Below, in pieces: positions 22,562-34,111 of a DNA stretch of 64,000 bases. Both the position numbers and the translations under genes were made by a program. Under the pieces are notes generated by a model. The model was not told the origin of the DNA. It did no database searches and was given only the letters and a program-made list of their open reading frames with translations. The DNA lies in assembly GCA_030015575.1 (NCBI GenBank), contig CM057340.1, forward strand, positions 756,469,632 through 756,533,631, in the 5' to 3' direction. The number at the start of each line of letters is the position of its first letter. The stretch's first letter is position 1. This stretch comes from Agapanthus africanus. Its lineage: Eukaryota > Streptophyta > Magnoliopsida > Asparagales > Amaryllidaceae.

Positions 22562-24132
22562 ATGCTTGGCTGGACACGGGATTCTAGTGCCCGTCTTGTC
22601 CATGTTTCGGCTATTGACTCCGAACTCGGTACTTCTTCATCATCTTTTTCCCTTCCACCCACCACATCGACCGAGATGGACGGTTCTTCATCAGATTATA
22701 ACACCACTCTGCCACCACCCGTCAGTGCGCAGAATCCACCGCGCATCTCTCTCAAAGAAAGATGCTATCCTATACGCGGTCCCCTTCCTACATGTTTATC
22801 CTTTCCACCAGCCAATGGGGATAATTTTGAAATTAAACCCTAGTTCATCAACCGGTTGCATAAATTTCATGGGCTTGAGTCTGAAGATGCATACGTTTTT
22901 ATCACTAAATTAGAAAACGTATGCGCAATGATGGATACATCATAAATTTCAGTGGATGCTATGCGCTTGCGTCTTCTCCCTTTCACTTTGTGCGATTTAG
23001 CAGAAAAATGGCTTTATAACACTGCCGCACACTCTATTACCAATTGGGATGAATTCGTTATAGCATTCCTTAAGAAATTTTACCCCAATCATAAGACCGC
23101 CCGTGTTTGGAGCGAAATCAACCAGTTTACCCAGCTTTCCAATGAACCATTTTGGAAGTGCTTTGAACGGTTTAAGGATCTGCTTGTCCAATGTCCTCAT
23201 CACGGAATAAATAGATGGGATCTGTGCCGAATTATATATGAGGGCATTACTCCAGCGACAAAGCAGATGCTTGAAACCATGTGTCAATACAATCTCATGT
23301 CCAAAGACGATGGTGAAGTTTGGAAATTTCTGGAAGATCTCGCTGAACACATTTTGCAGTGGGAAAGCGTTAGACCATCATCTAGGGGAGATATCCATCA
23401 GTTCGATATTTTCATCGCAGTAAAATCCGAAATGGCAGCAATGCAAAAGAAACTCGATGTTATGGAGAACAAATTCTCATCAATCTTCCTAAACCAGGTT
23501 ACGCTTCCTAAGACCATGTGTAGTTGCTGTTCCGATACATCACATCTGACGGAAGAATGTCCTGTGAATGCACTGTTTCAAGGTCAAGAACACACTAATG
23601 CTACTTTTCAGCAGCGACCTAGAAACGGTCTTTATTCTTCCACGTACAATCAGGGATGGAGGAATCATCCTAATTTTGCTTGGAACCAAAACCAAATCCA
23701 AAATCAAAACCAGTTCCAAAGCAATTATCAAAGATCTCCTCCATAGCAGCAGCAACCACACCCATAGAGTCAGCACCCCTTTCAATCGCAACCTTTCCAA
23801 AATTCGGCCAACAATTCTACACCTTATAATAATTCTTTCCAAACGGTCGGTAAAGAAAACTCATCTGCACTCGAACGAAGCGTGGATATGTTTATTAAAC
23901 ATTCCATGCAATCGACGGATGATATAAAGTCTTCTATCCGAGCATTAACACAGACCACCACCTCCCACGGTAAAAGTATAAAATCGATAGAAGCACAACT
24001 TGCACAAATAAATGCCGCAATGAGTGCGAAAGAAGGGAAACTTCCATCTCAACCCCTATCGAAATATGGCCATTTACAAGTCATAATGTGAGTACCGTTA
24101 CCACGTTGAGATTGGGAAGAGTGTTGAACAAT
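22562..24132 (+). mobile_element. Element D: gag region
   Basis: Encodes an Athila-type gag. In order: a Pro/Ser-rich N-terminus, the retrotransposon gag domain (ITNWDEFVIAFLKKFYPNHK, then FWKCFERFKDLLVQCPHHGI), a helix-rich segment, a CCHC knuckle (CSCCSDTSHLTEEC) near 23520, a Gln/Asn-rich stretch, and a C-terminal helix (SIKSIEAQLAQINAAMSAKE). It aligns with F's gag along its length. It is broken by more than one lesion and cut off at 24132 by LTR J. Confidence 0.85.
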
Positions 24133-24985
24133 TGTTACGACCTGGACAAGGCACGTGACTGGCACTTAAATCACGTAAAGTTTATAGGACCCCACCTAAT
24201 TCAAGTAAGCCAAAAGCCCAGAAATCTAAACTTTTTTAGGGGAAAAATAATGGAAGTGCAGTTTTTGAAATAAGGTTTACTGAAATCAAACTTATTCATA
24301 TATATACATAAGTAGTAATATATGAAAACTCTATATTTATATCTAACTTGAAAACCCTTTTTGTCGTTTGAAATTCGGGCAGCACCTCCTTTGTAATTTT
24401 TAACCAAAAAACGAATACAAGCAATAATATATAAGGCATCCCCAAGTGGGAGCTAGCTCTTTGCCAATTGGCGAAAACAACCACACAAGATAATATAAAT
24501 ATACAACGCTGAAGGGAGAGAATCAAAACTCAGAAAGAAAGCGAGAAAACTAAGCATCATTAAGAAAATCGCAACAATAAAGAATATAAGAGCGAGACAC
24601 TAAGGCCGAAAGAATATACAAACTGGGGTTATCTAAGTCTACTAAATATACAACTCTGGTTGATGGAGCCTTTAACTAGATACAACTGAATTATAAATTA
24701 CATGTGCAATGGTGGTCATGATGTAGGTGAACCCACCTACCAAGCAATCACCTGAAAGAAATGATGTGCCGGCAAGACGCAACGGAACCTGTACGACCGA
24801 ACCTATAAGAAACTGTGGCACAACAGGGGTGAGTTGCTAACTCGTGAGTAGAAAACATCACCGAGTAGAAATTGCATGTATGATGATCTCTTAGGTCATA
24901 TAGTAATATGCTCAAATATAACACTGAAATATCTAGTAGTGACAAGGGTAATAATCCAAGAATACGTGTAATACCAAGTTACCGT
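24133..24985 (-). mobile_element. LTR piece J (minus), relative of solo LTR E
   Basis: Starts TGTTACGACCTGG directly after D's gag sequence. On the minus strand it aligns with E's 3' part: 24133-24510 with 54476-54837, and 24600-24940 with 31480-31740. Shared blocks include the GCCAATTGGC region and GGTAGGTGGGTT. Its other end was not identified; alignment fades near 24960-24990. The left flank is ACAAT. The divergence from E suggests an old insertion. Confidence 0.6.
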
Positions 24986-25981
24986 CTCTTTGATACATGT
25001 TGATAAAGCCCTTAGGATGTAGGCTTGACTACCAGGACTATGATGCAGATCATACTAATAGGGCTTGTATAGTCCGCAAGCACATCCTTTAACAGTTCTT
25101 AGTTTAGGGAATATCGAGACAGGGCATCGATATTCCCAGAGTAGACTAGTATGTATGTTTCTTGACCCTTTATGGGACGATGGTTGATCTCATAACCATT
25201 GGTGTTTGACATCAAAGATTTTACACAGGTGCTCATTAGAGAATGGGTACACCGAACATGACTCGCCGAGAACTTCTAGATGGTACCATACCTATCATCA
25301 GATAGCAGTTCTTAAATGAAACTTGTACATGTTAGTCTGTAGACCCGAGATCATCATAGTGTCTTGTGTGGTTCCCACCGTGCTTTGATTTCCTCCCTAC
25401 CATGGCTCGAAGGAGTCATGCAAATAGGTGGATTTTGGGTACAGTCCCGAGTCACATGGAGGCAGTGAGCGATAGGAGAGGTTTTGTCTCTCCCGGTATT
25501 GGGAGTTGATGTTGCGCTATGCTCGATTGGCTATAACAGCAAGTCCCTGGCTAGGGCTGATAAGATTTACTCGTAAGTGTTATCAGTAGTTTCTCGAAAG
25601 GTTATAGGCTATACATTGGCACGACTTATCAAGTTATTGGGGTCTGACGATTCCACCCACTGACTTGATATACGACATATCAGACGAAGAGACTGGACTG
25701 TACGGTAAGTGTTGCTTTTAGGCTTTACATAAGTTTAGAAAAATTTGCTTGTTGATCTTCTATTCGTTCAATACCTGGGTAGCCGTTACGTCCAGGCAGT
25801 ACCGTTGACAGCTTGTGGGTATCTGATGTGATCATTACCTACTACTGGCGTATTGACGAGTCTTTAAAGTCCCACATAAAGGTTTCCTAACTCAAGAGAA
25901 ATGAAGTAGGGCACGTATGGAGATATGTGCAGGAGCTTGATTGAATATGAGTATATGATACCGTATTCTAATCCAGCGATA

Positions 25982-26049
25982 TTTGATATCAGCCAGGTTA
26001 TATATGATATAACCGGATTATTGAATCAAGTGTTGATTCAATAATTTGA

Positions 26050-26083
<34 letters not shown>

Positions 26084-26225
26084 TATATATTTGATATTGG
26101 CCGGTTATATATGATATAACCGGATTATTAAATCAAGTGTTGATTTGATATCTAATATTGAATATAAGCCGGTTGTATATAATATAACCGGATTATTGAA
26201 TCAAGTGTTGATTTAATAATCTGAT

Positions 26226-26277
<52 letters not shown>

Positions 26278-26347
26278 GATATTAGCTGGATTATATATGA
26301 TATAACCAGATTATTGAATCAAGTGTTAATTAATTTAATAATTTGAT
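25982..26347. repeat. Four-unit array of double hairpins with AT microsatellites
   Basis: Four units near 25982, 26088, 26155 and 26275 share GGTTATATATGATATAACC and then a second inverted repeat TTATTGAATCAA-GTG-TTGATTCAATAA (imperfect in some units). Each unit is therefore two back-to-back hairpins of about 70 bases in all. (AT)n tracts at 26052-26080 and 26242-26275 and an (ATAC)n tract at about 26225-26250 separate some units. Confidence 0.8.
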
Positions 26348-26411
26348 ATATTTATATATTTGATATATACATATGTTAACTAATATTAAACTCACTTAAG
26401 ATTTTCTTCTC

Positions 26412-26413
<2 letters not shown>

Positions 26414-26450
<37 letters not shown>
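26414..26450. repeat. (AT)n microsatellite
   Basis: A pure AT run of about 37 bases just after the hairpin array. A minus-strand frame through it gives an Ile-Tyr repeat that is not a protein. Confidence 0.9.
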
Positions 26451-26453
<3 letters not shown>

Positions 26454-27473
26454 TTTAGGTATGTATGTATTTGTATCATGGTTGATGATACAAAGAACAT
26501 GGATGTATGAGAATCACACAAGACGAAAAGATGAGAAGATAATGATTTAAATTTATGAATTAAAAGAAAAGAGAATGAGTCATAATTCTTAAGTAGCTTG
26601 TAGAAGCCTTGAGAAGCCATAACACACCTCTTCTCTTTTTGATTATTCATTGATATTTATCATTATCAATCTCATCTTATCTTTTTGCTCATGATTCACA
26701 AAAACATCTAAATTCATCTTTTTCTTGCTCTCTTCACTAGAATTTTCTTGAGTTGAGAAAAAGAAAAAGAGAAAAATATTTTAGTAAGCAAATCTCCTAA
26801 TTCATCAACCTACACTAATTTAGCCCATTAGTTTAGATTGTTAACTTCACTAATATCTTGATTAGTGAAGTGTGAGCTTGAGTGAGAGAGACTTCAAGTT
26901 GGATCATTTTCGGTAACGAAGACAACAAGCAAGCTCGATCATTTCTTCAAGTGGAGCCTTAAGGAGAGTTCTAAGGACTTCAACTTGGAGATTTAGAAGT
27001 GAAGGACTAGACTACAAAGGTTGTAGACTCTTTACACTTAGTTTAGAATGTATTTTGCTTACTTAAAAACCCTAATTCTCTAGTTCGATTCTTATTTAGT
27101 ATACTTAGACCTCTAGATTTTTTAAAAATTGTATACTTGATACTCATATAAACCTAGTAGAGGTGCTTAGATATACTTTCACAGATCACTAATCAAGCTT
27201 AGCTTAACTCTTCTCTTCTTTCAGTTTATGTATACCACATGTTTAGGCATTTCTTTTCTTGTATTTCCTTTTCAGTTGAACTCATGTATTGTAAATGTAT
27301 CAAGTTTGAATATAAATAAAGTTGTTGAAGTTTAAAACTCATGTTAGTTTTTTCATTTTATATTGTTTATTTTACGCTTAGCGTATTTACTCCGAGAAAT
27401 GACCTTTTCGGAATAAATATATCACGGGCTTGTCAGATGCCTATTTCGGTCTTCTAGGAAGCGGGGTGTGACA

Positions 27474-27675
27474 AATTAAGAAGACGTGTAAATAAGAGAT
27501 GCTTTCGAATTGGAAAGTTCGAAAGCCGGAACAATGATGTAACAGATGGCCTAAGATATGCAAGAAGAAACGGACAAGAATTTTAGGAATTCAAAAAATC
27601 GAGAAGTGATCTTCCAGAAAATCTTAGGAAGCAAGCGAAATAGATTCAGGGATGAATCATTGTGTAGTCATTACA
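27474..27675 (-). mobile_element. Element H: terminal piece of the 3' LTR
   Basis: Ends GTCATTACA at 27675, as in element A's LTR. On the minus strand the purine tract GGAGGGTGGAA immediately precedes TGTAATGAC, so this is the start of a minus-oriented 3' LTR. The remainder of this LTR to the left is not recognisable because LTR I abuts at 27473. That its partner is the LTR at 55043 is inferred from the internal sequence between them. Confidence 0.55.
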
Positions 27676-27963
27676 TTCCACCCTCCTTAAAAGAATTTAG
27701 TTACTGAAATTCTCTCAAGAAGTACATTGCAGGAAGGCACGAGGAAGGCTAAGGATAGTGTCGTGGCATGTCATTTTCGAGCTCCGTCAATTGATACTCT
27801 AACTGGTAAGAAGACAGGTGACTTGTGCGCGATAAAACAAATTTAAGGACCAAATAATCGTGAGTCAAAATGATTTGAAGACTTGTACTTGCTGTCTACG
27901 ATAATTCCTAAGTCAACATGAAAGATTCAAGAACGCATGCAAGTGATAATCTAAGAGATACAA
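27676..27963 (-). mobile_element. Element H: internal region, left half
   Basis: Contains CGAGCTCCGTCAATTGATAC, nearly identical to element A's internal region at about 15409. No coding frame. The sequence is interrupted at 27963 by solo LTR E and continues at 54838; the duplicated TACAA (27959-27963) and TACAT (54838-54842) mark the site. The total internal length is about 490 bases, so H, like A, lacks gag and pol. Confidence 0.65.
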
Positions 27964-29878
27964 TGTAACATTTTAAAAAATAAAAAATATTTTTTTTGAA
28001 TTTAAATAATAAAAAAATAAATTTTCTGAATATTATATTAGTATGGAAATGAGTTTTTAGTAGAATGGTATAATTATATACCTATATTTTAAGAAAATAA
28101 TTGGAATTTAAAATGAATTATCAATCATGAAAGCAATTATTTGATTTGGGCATTTTACAAATTAATATATAATTATATACATACAATTTTATGTTAAACT
28201 TGATTAGTACTTTTCTAATTATGCATTAAAACAAGTCCATTTTTTTAATCATGTCCAATGTGTATAACATGTAACCATGATATTTGTGCTAATTAGTTTC
28301 ATGTTTTGTTTTGTTGTTTTTTTAAAGGAAAAGTAAAATAAGAAAAGAGAAGAAAAATAATAAATGGGGGACAAGGAGGTATGGGTGAGTGAAGGGGGGA
28401 GAGAGGTATGGTTGCTCAACCATTTGTGTTCCTTCACTTTATTCATTCATTTCTACATCTCCTCCTTTATCTTCTTCATCTCCCTCTTCTAAAACCCTCA
28501 CTACCATCCCTACAAACACCCTCAAAACCACCTCCAAATCTCATATAACCTTCACAAAAATTATTTCTAAGCTCTTCACAAGTATCACGGTGGGATCAAA
28601 TTGGATTTTTAAGCTTCCTTGGCCAATTAGGATTTTTCTTGAGTTGCTCCATGAGGTAAAAGCTTCACCTTTTTTCAAGTTTTTTAGTTTTCTAACTTCA
28701 TGTATTAGTTTAGAGTTAAAAAGTTTAGGTTTTGTGATCTTTGAAAATTCTAGAGCGAGAATTAGTGGATATAACTTGTAGTAGAGATTAGTAGAGGGTT
28801 TAGGGAGTGTATAAAAGACCATTAGTAATAAGTGAGAGTGATATAGTGGAGAAATTCTCGAATTCGACGAACTTTGAATTTTTTGATATCGGATTTTTTG
28901 TTGAACTGTGGTGATCAATTAGAATCTGGGATGGCTCGAGAACTCAGAAAATCTATTTGCAGACACAGTGAGATATGCAGACATATAGGAAACTACCCTG
29001 GAAGCCCGAGCCCTCATCCCCCTTTCTTGGCCGCCAAAAAATTCTTTTTGGCCGCAAATTGCGGCTTGATCTTGGAGTTAGGATTTGGGTTTTGTTCTGT
29101 AGCACACACATACAATATCTAGGCCAATTCTATATTCTAAAATGTCCAATTTCACTTTAAGAAAAATCTGGGAGGGTTTTACTAAGTTTCTAATTGTGTT
29201 TTGCGACTTTTGAAAACATGGTTTTTGATATTTGAGTTTTGAATCGATCGTTTAACGTTCGAACGTCAACGCCGGGGCTTATTTTGTTGTTCTTGCATGC
29301 ATGGACCATAAATTCTAACCTATATGTGCTTCGCTTGCTGTATCGGTTTTCAGATTGCTTTTGATTTCGATACGATATGCATTGATTTGTAGGTACAATC
29401 GCGTGGACTTCCGGGGCGACGAAGAAGAGTAAGGCGTTCATCGACTTTGGATAGAGCAAGGCGTAGTAAGTGAGTAGATGTATATCTACGGGGTAAGTTG
29501 GGTGGATGGCGTATAACACCCCCGCAACCGTAGTACTAGGATACTAGGTATTAGTTATATATATAAATACTAGATATGTATACCTAACTAATAGGGTTCT
29601 AGGATACTATAAGCAATAGTAAGTATACTCGTAGGGAGGAATATCCTTAGTTCTAATCTTTCTTAGCCTTCCTTGAGCCATATGTATATATGCTTTTACA
29701 CACACACACACATATATATATTTGAGGATAATTTCAATACAACATCATGAGATGAGGATATGATATAATATGATATGATGACACGAGTCGATATGATATT
29801 ATATGATGATTGGGCGATATATATTCATGATGCGATACGAGATGATATGACATGTGATGATATATGACGAGATAAGAT

Positions 29879-30090
29879 GATATGATGTACGTGACGATAG
29901 ATCTGTACTCTTGATTGATGATATCGTATGATAAATTATACCGTACGTGATATGATGTACATGACGATAGATCCGTACTCTTGATTGATAATATCGTACA
30001 ATAGATTATACCGTACGTGATATGATGTACATAACGATAGATCCTTACTCTTGATTTGATGATACCGTACGATGGATTATATCGTACGTG
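29879..30090. repeat. 70-base minisatellite, three units, in LTR E
   Basis: Three units start near 29879, 29949 and 30019 with TGATATGATGTAC and end with ACCGTACG or ATCGTACG. It is preceded by about 130 bases of looser GATATGATG words from 29745. GTACG/CGTAC words give weak local dyads. Confidence 0.8.
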
Positions 30091-32259
30091 ATATTATGAG
30101 GATGGATCGCCGACTTATGTATGTATCGACTCGAAAAAATATCGTTTTTAATCACTTAAGTAGATATTAGGATATATTTAGAGCTATACCTATTTTCAAA
30201 ACTAACGAATCGTTATGCACTTTTAAACGACAACCTTAAGGAATGCTACGGATTTTCAAATGGTATCTTTTTCTCAAAAATACCGTAGACCCCATTTTCA
30301 AAAACAACGATTCGTACTATTTTAAAGTATAACCGTATGGTTCATATGTATTTACGTATTTTATATTGTTCATATTTACATTTTCCCTTATTTTGTTTAT
30401 GCTCGAATTATTTTCTTTTGCGACAAACATTCTACGTTCCTTGTCCTTATCTTTGTAGGACTTTGTCTGCTAGGACACACTCACCATTACCGATAATGCG
30501 CATGTTGCACATACACATACTCGCCGGCGCACACACTCATCATCAGTAATTGCCATGCCACGTACACATTAGAAATCGCTACTTTACCGCATCACCTTAT
30601 AACCGGTAGCATTTTAGTTATTATTTTAGTAACCTATTCCACACTTACTAGTTTAGTTATTGCATTTCCTTACCTAGTTAAACGCCACACTCATATAAAC
30701 ACACTGGTTATGCATTATAGATTTGTTCTGTGCCTGTACTTATTGTTTCATTATTGTTTCATGCTTATGAGATTCGGTTTTCGTGAGATTTCTGGATTTG
30801 AGAAACCGCTGATACATTTTGAAAACTTATGATTGTTTTAAAAACGCACTTTTCTCTTGATATGATGTTTAGCGTCTACCATGAGTTTTCTCGGTTCTGA
30901 GTTATGTGTATACCTGATTCGAGGAGAGAGGACACACCGTTTGCGGGTACATGATAGACCCGGTACGGTACCCTGGGACAAGAAAATTGTATAGAGATAC
31001 GTTGAGCCTGGCAGGGGAACACTACCTACCGGTGACAGAACTGGACTCGGTGGATATCCGGATGATACCGACCGGAGAGATTCGAGAAAGATGGATATGA
31101 GGGCCGATCCGATGAGACGACAACTGAGATATGAGGATTTACGTGTCGATACTGGACACGGGTTTTATGATGTTTTTGAGTGTCGATGCTGATCACTCAG
31201 GTTTTTATGATGATTTGATGTGTCTTTGATGGACACACATTGGATGATCCACATATATACATATATATGATGCAGATGACATGGTACCATATTATGACAC
31301 GGTCACGATATTATTATTATTATTATACTTATGTTTACACTATCACTCTCGTTACCACTCGACCTTATATATTTATCGTACTCATGCATATACGATCACC
31401 CACGTTACTATATGGCATTATTATATTATTATATTACTGTATGACCTTTGAGATCGTCATACATTCGATTTCTACCTGATGATGTCTTCTACTCACTAGT
31501 TGGCAACTCATCCCCGTTGTGCCATAGTTTTCTTGCAGGATCGACCGCTCGGACTCAGTAGCGGCTTGCTGACACATTACTCCTTTCTGGCTGACTTGCA
31601 TTGGTAGGTGGGTTAAAATAAAGAGCGTAACCACCATTGTATATTTATTATTCATTTGTACCTAGTTAAAAGCTCCATCAACCAGACTATGTATATTTGG
31701 TAGACCTAGAGACCGGTTTATATATTCTTTGTATTTCAATTCGAGACTTGTATATATATTCCTATATTTGATTTGATAGTGTTTTGATTTTCTCTATTCT
31801 TTTCTGTGATTGATCTTCACCTTGGGCGTTGTTCAGTTGATAAAACTGCACATTTGTTATTACATTTTTCCTACTATTTCCATATTAAAAAAGGTCTTTA
31901 TTATAATATATCATACATATGAGGGTTTATGTGTAAAAATACTATTTTCCATGTGTTGATATATTATAATTAGAATTTGATAGGAAAATGTATGCAAATA
32001 ATATCATTGACCAAATCCGAGTAGAGCAAAGTCACCTAAATATTATTTAAGTTGTTGTGCAGAATTTTTCCAAGTTGCTGTATAGAATTTTTCCAAGAAA
32101 TCAAGTTGTTAAAGAAAACTTGCCTAATTAAGAAAGCAAAACTTGGAGACCAAGTCTGGCAGCAACCACGAGAAGATTTCCAATATACAAAGGTTCCAAG
32201 GATCGCCAAATGTCACAAGGACAGAGCCCCTGAAGTTTGATGAAGGGACGAGATTGAAA

Positions 32260-32306
32260 GGCCGCGGATCCGCGGCCATACCCTCCTTGGGCCGCGGATC
32301 CGCGGC
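32260..32306. repeat. Paired CCGCGGATCCGCGG palindromes in F LTR
   Basis: An 18-base perfect palindrome at 32260-32277 and a 16-base one at 32291-32306, both containing CCGCGGATCCGCGG, with 13 bases between. The 3' LTR has the same pair, slightly decayed, at about 53459-53505. They lie about 100 bases before the TATA box. Confidence 0.9.
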
Positions 32307-32395
32307 ATGATTGATGAGTTAGGGGCTGTGCAAATTTTGGGTGAATCTTTACAGCTATTTCCCTAATTTTGAAGCAAAGGTTTCTGGCTTTGGAC

Positions 32396-32404
32396 TATAA
32401 ATAG
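32396..32404 (+). promoter_or_regulatory. TATA box of F 5' LTR
   Basis: TATAAATAG in a context conserved with the 3' LTR copy (53595-53603) and D's LTR. It is the expected start region for the genomic transcript. Confidence 0.75.
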
Positions 32405-33283
32405 GGACCGAGAGCCTCTTGGAAAATTATCAAGCCGACGCGATCACGAAATCCTAGACGGCTTACGCATCCAGGCTGATCATCAACTGTTCGTCTACCT
32501 CCTTAGAAGAGATCGAGAAGCAACTAGTACTTGTAATCATTTTCTAAGGAATTAAAGTGTAATGAATTTTGTTGATTAATAAAGGTAGCTTTCTTTTTCT
32601 TATTCTATTTCTTCGTAGTTTAATTATGCAATTTCTTTCCATCTCTTTTTCTCCCAACATGCGCGAGTAATTCTCCGCTTGTTAGGGTTCGTTGGATTAG
32701 GGTAGGCTAATGGATGATGAACATACCTAAACTCTTTTTAAGTCCTATAAAGTTTATGAACTTTATCCAAAGAATCATTAACATCCTAATCGGACGCGCT
32801 AACAATTCTTTGCTAGTTCCGACCGCGATTAGAGATTAGATTAATGATTATTTTGGTAAAGGCTAGATATGAACGGAGTTCCGTGTCGAGATAAGGGTTA
32901 AGAGTGGGATTCCTTTTCCTTCCAGAAACCCTAATCTACACGCATCTCCGTCGTTCTAGTTTTAAATCTATTAAAGGATAAAAATGGTAACTTTTAATTA
33001 ATCGTCCATAACTACTAAATCCTAACGAACCCTACAAGCCCTCTTATTATATTAACTACATTTCTAAAATAATCTAGATCTATATATTTTGCATTCTTGC
33101 TTAACGTAGATCTAGAAACAATTCCACAAAATTCTTTATCCCTCCTCTCTTTCAACACATCTAAAGTAAGAGTAAAAGATTCAACGTTTCCCTTAGGACG
33201 ACCCGTACTCATCTCGGTCTAACTAAACACGACACCGTTATTGATTTCGGTTACACTACAAACACACTTTTTCGTACCAATCA

Positions 33284-34111
33284 AATGGCGCCGTTGCTGG
33301 GGATACGTGCGTAATTTTTTATTCTTACTATTTATGTTGAATTCTTATACGATCCATATCATAATTAAAACAAAACTGCAAATTGCATATTTAACGATTT
33401 GTGCGTGAATTTTTGCAAGGAGATCTGGAGTCACAGACTTGAGGAAACAGGAGATCTAGGGTTCCAAACTTCTCTGGTATCTTTCTCAACTCTTTCTCTC
33501 TCCTCTCAAATCCAATAAAATCTATTTTCTGCAGGATTCTTTGCAAAATAGCGCCGCTCAAAAATCTTTTTGCAAAAGTTTTGTGATTGATTTTGTTTTG
33601 CATATTTTAATACGGACTTTAAGGGGCAAAGACCAAATCAAGATTAGGTGGGGATTTCATCACCCTTCCTAAGCCCCACAAATCACAAACCGAGTATCTA
33701 GATCAACCCTTCATTAATTTAAAAAATATCTAGACCAGACTCTGAGGATTGTCGCGCTCAATAAGGACATAGGAAGGTCATGGGTAATCTATCCCTTATC
33801 CGCATTACTTTTGTAGTGTCTAGGCAAGTGTGTCAAAGGCTAGTGGTTTTTAATTAGGCCCACTACTGTGGTTCCTTCCCACTTACCTGGCACTTACCTG
33901 GCTACAAGGGTAGTACAAAGACGGTAGAGGATTGATCCTGCGGCTTGTCCTTTGGAAGTCTAGGAGCGGTCTAGAGACTGGACCTAGGTGACCTTAGTTC
34001 TAGGGTTGCTTGTGCATTTTAGAGTGATTTGTCTTGTGTCCCACTTTTTTCATAACAAACCAATTTTAAAATCACACACACGCTGCCACTTGCACTAAAC
34101 CCGCTTAGTGC
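33284..34111 (+). mobile_element. Element F: tRNA-Asp primer site and leader
   Basis: TGGCGCCGTTGCTGGGGAT from 33286 is complementary, apart from one base, to the 3' end of plant tRNA-Asp. The leader that follows has no coding frame and shares blocks with D's leader, including the GGGGCAAAG and TGTCGCGCTCAATAAGGACA regions. Confidence 0.85.

Larger units (their letters stand above)
19636..24132 (+). mobile_element. Element D: Athila-lineage element, left part
   Basis: 5' LTR, tRNA-Asp-type primer site, leader and gag of an Athila-like Ty3/gypsy element inserted in B's gag (left flank ATACC, 19631-19635). It is homologous throughout to element F (31830 onwards) but clearly diverged from it. 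The element is interrupted by solo LTR L in its leader and by LTR material from 24133. No protease, RT or 3' LTR of D is found in the window, and its remainder may lie to the right of it. It is broken, with several lesions plus the insertions, and is older than F. Confidence 0.8.
24986..27473 (+). mobile_element. LTR-derived region I, ending in a Tekay-like LTR end
   Basis: The right end (about 27200-27473) reads TTTACGCTTAGCGTATTTACT ... GGAAGCGGGGTGTGACA and resembles the 3' end of B's LTR in plus orientation. The left boundary could not be fixed: I found neither a convincing TG start with a matching target duplication nor a second LTR. 24999-25740 contains no coding frame. 25982-26347 is a structured tandem repeat, described separately. 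26450-27200 is AT-rich and non-coding. Confidence 0.45.
31830..33283 (+). mobile_element. Element F: 5' LTR
   Basis: 1454 bases, TGTTCAGTTG to GTACCAATCA. It contains GC-rich dyads, a TATA box and an AATAAA motif in TTAATAAAGG (about 32577), in the same order as in D's LTR. A TCGGTCTAAC...GACACCGTTATTGAT segment near the 3' end is shared by D, F and, in part, G. Confidence 0.9.

Noticed and set aside
26396-26650. Frame with an Ile-Tyr repeat
   Set aside because: Produced by the (AT)n microsatellite at 26414-26450.
28541-28918. 125-codon minus-strand frame and an overlapping 130-codon plus-strand frame at 28389-28781
   Set aside because: Both lie within solo LTR E and have no recognisable domain. 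LTR sequence with chance open frames is the simpler explanation.
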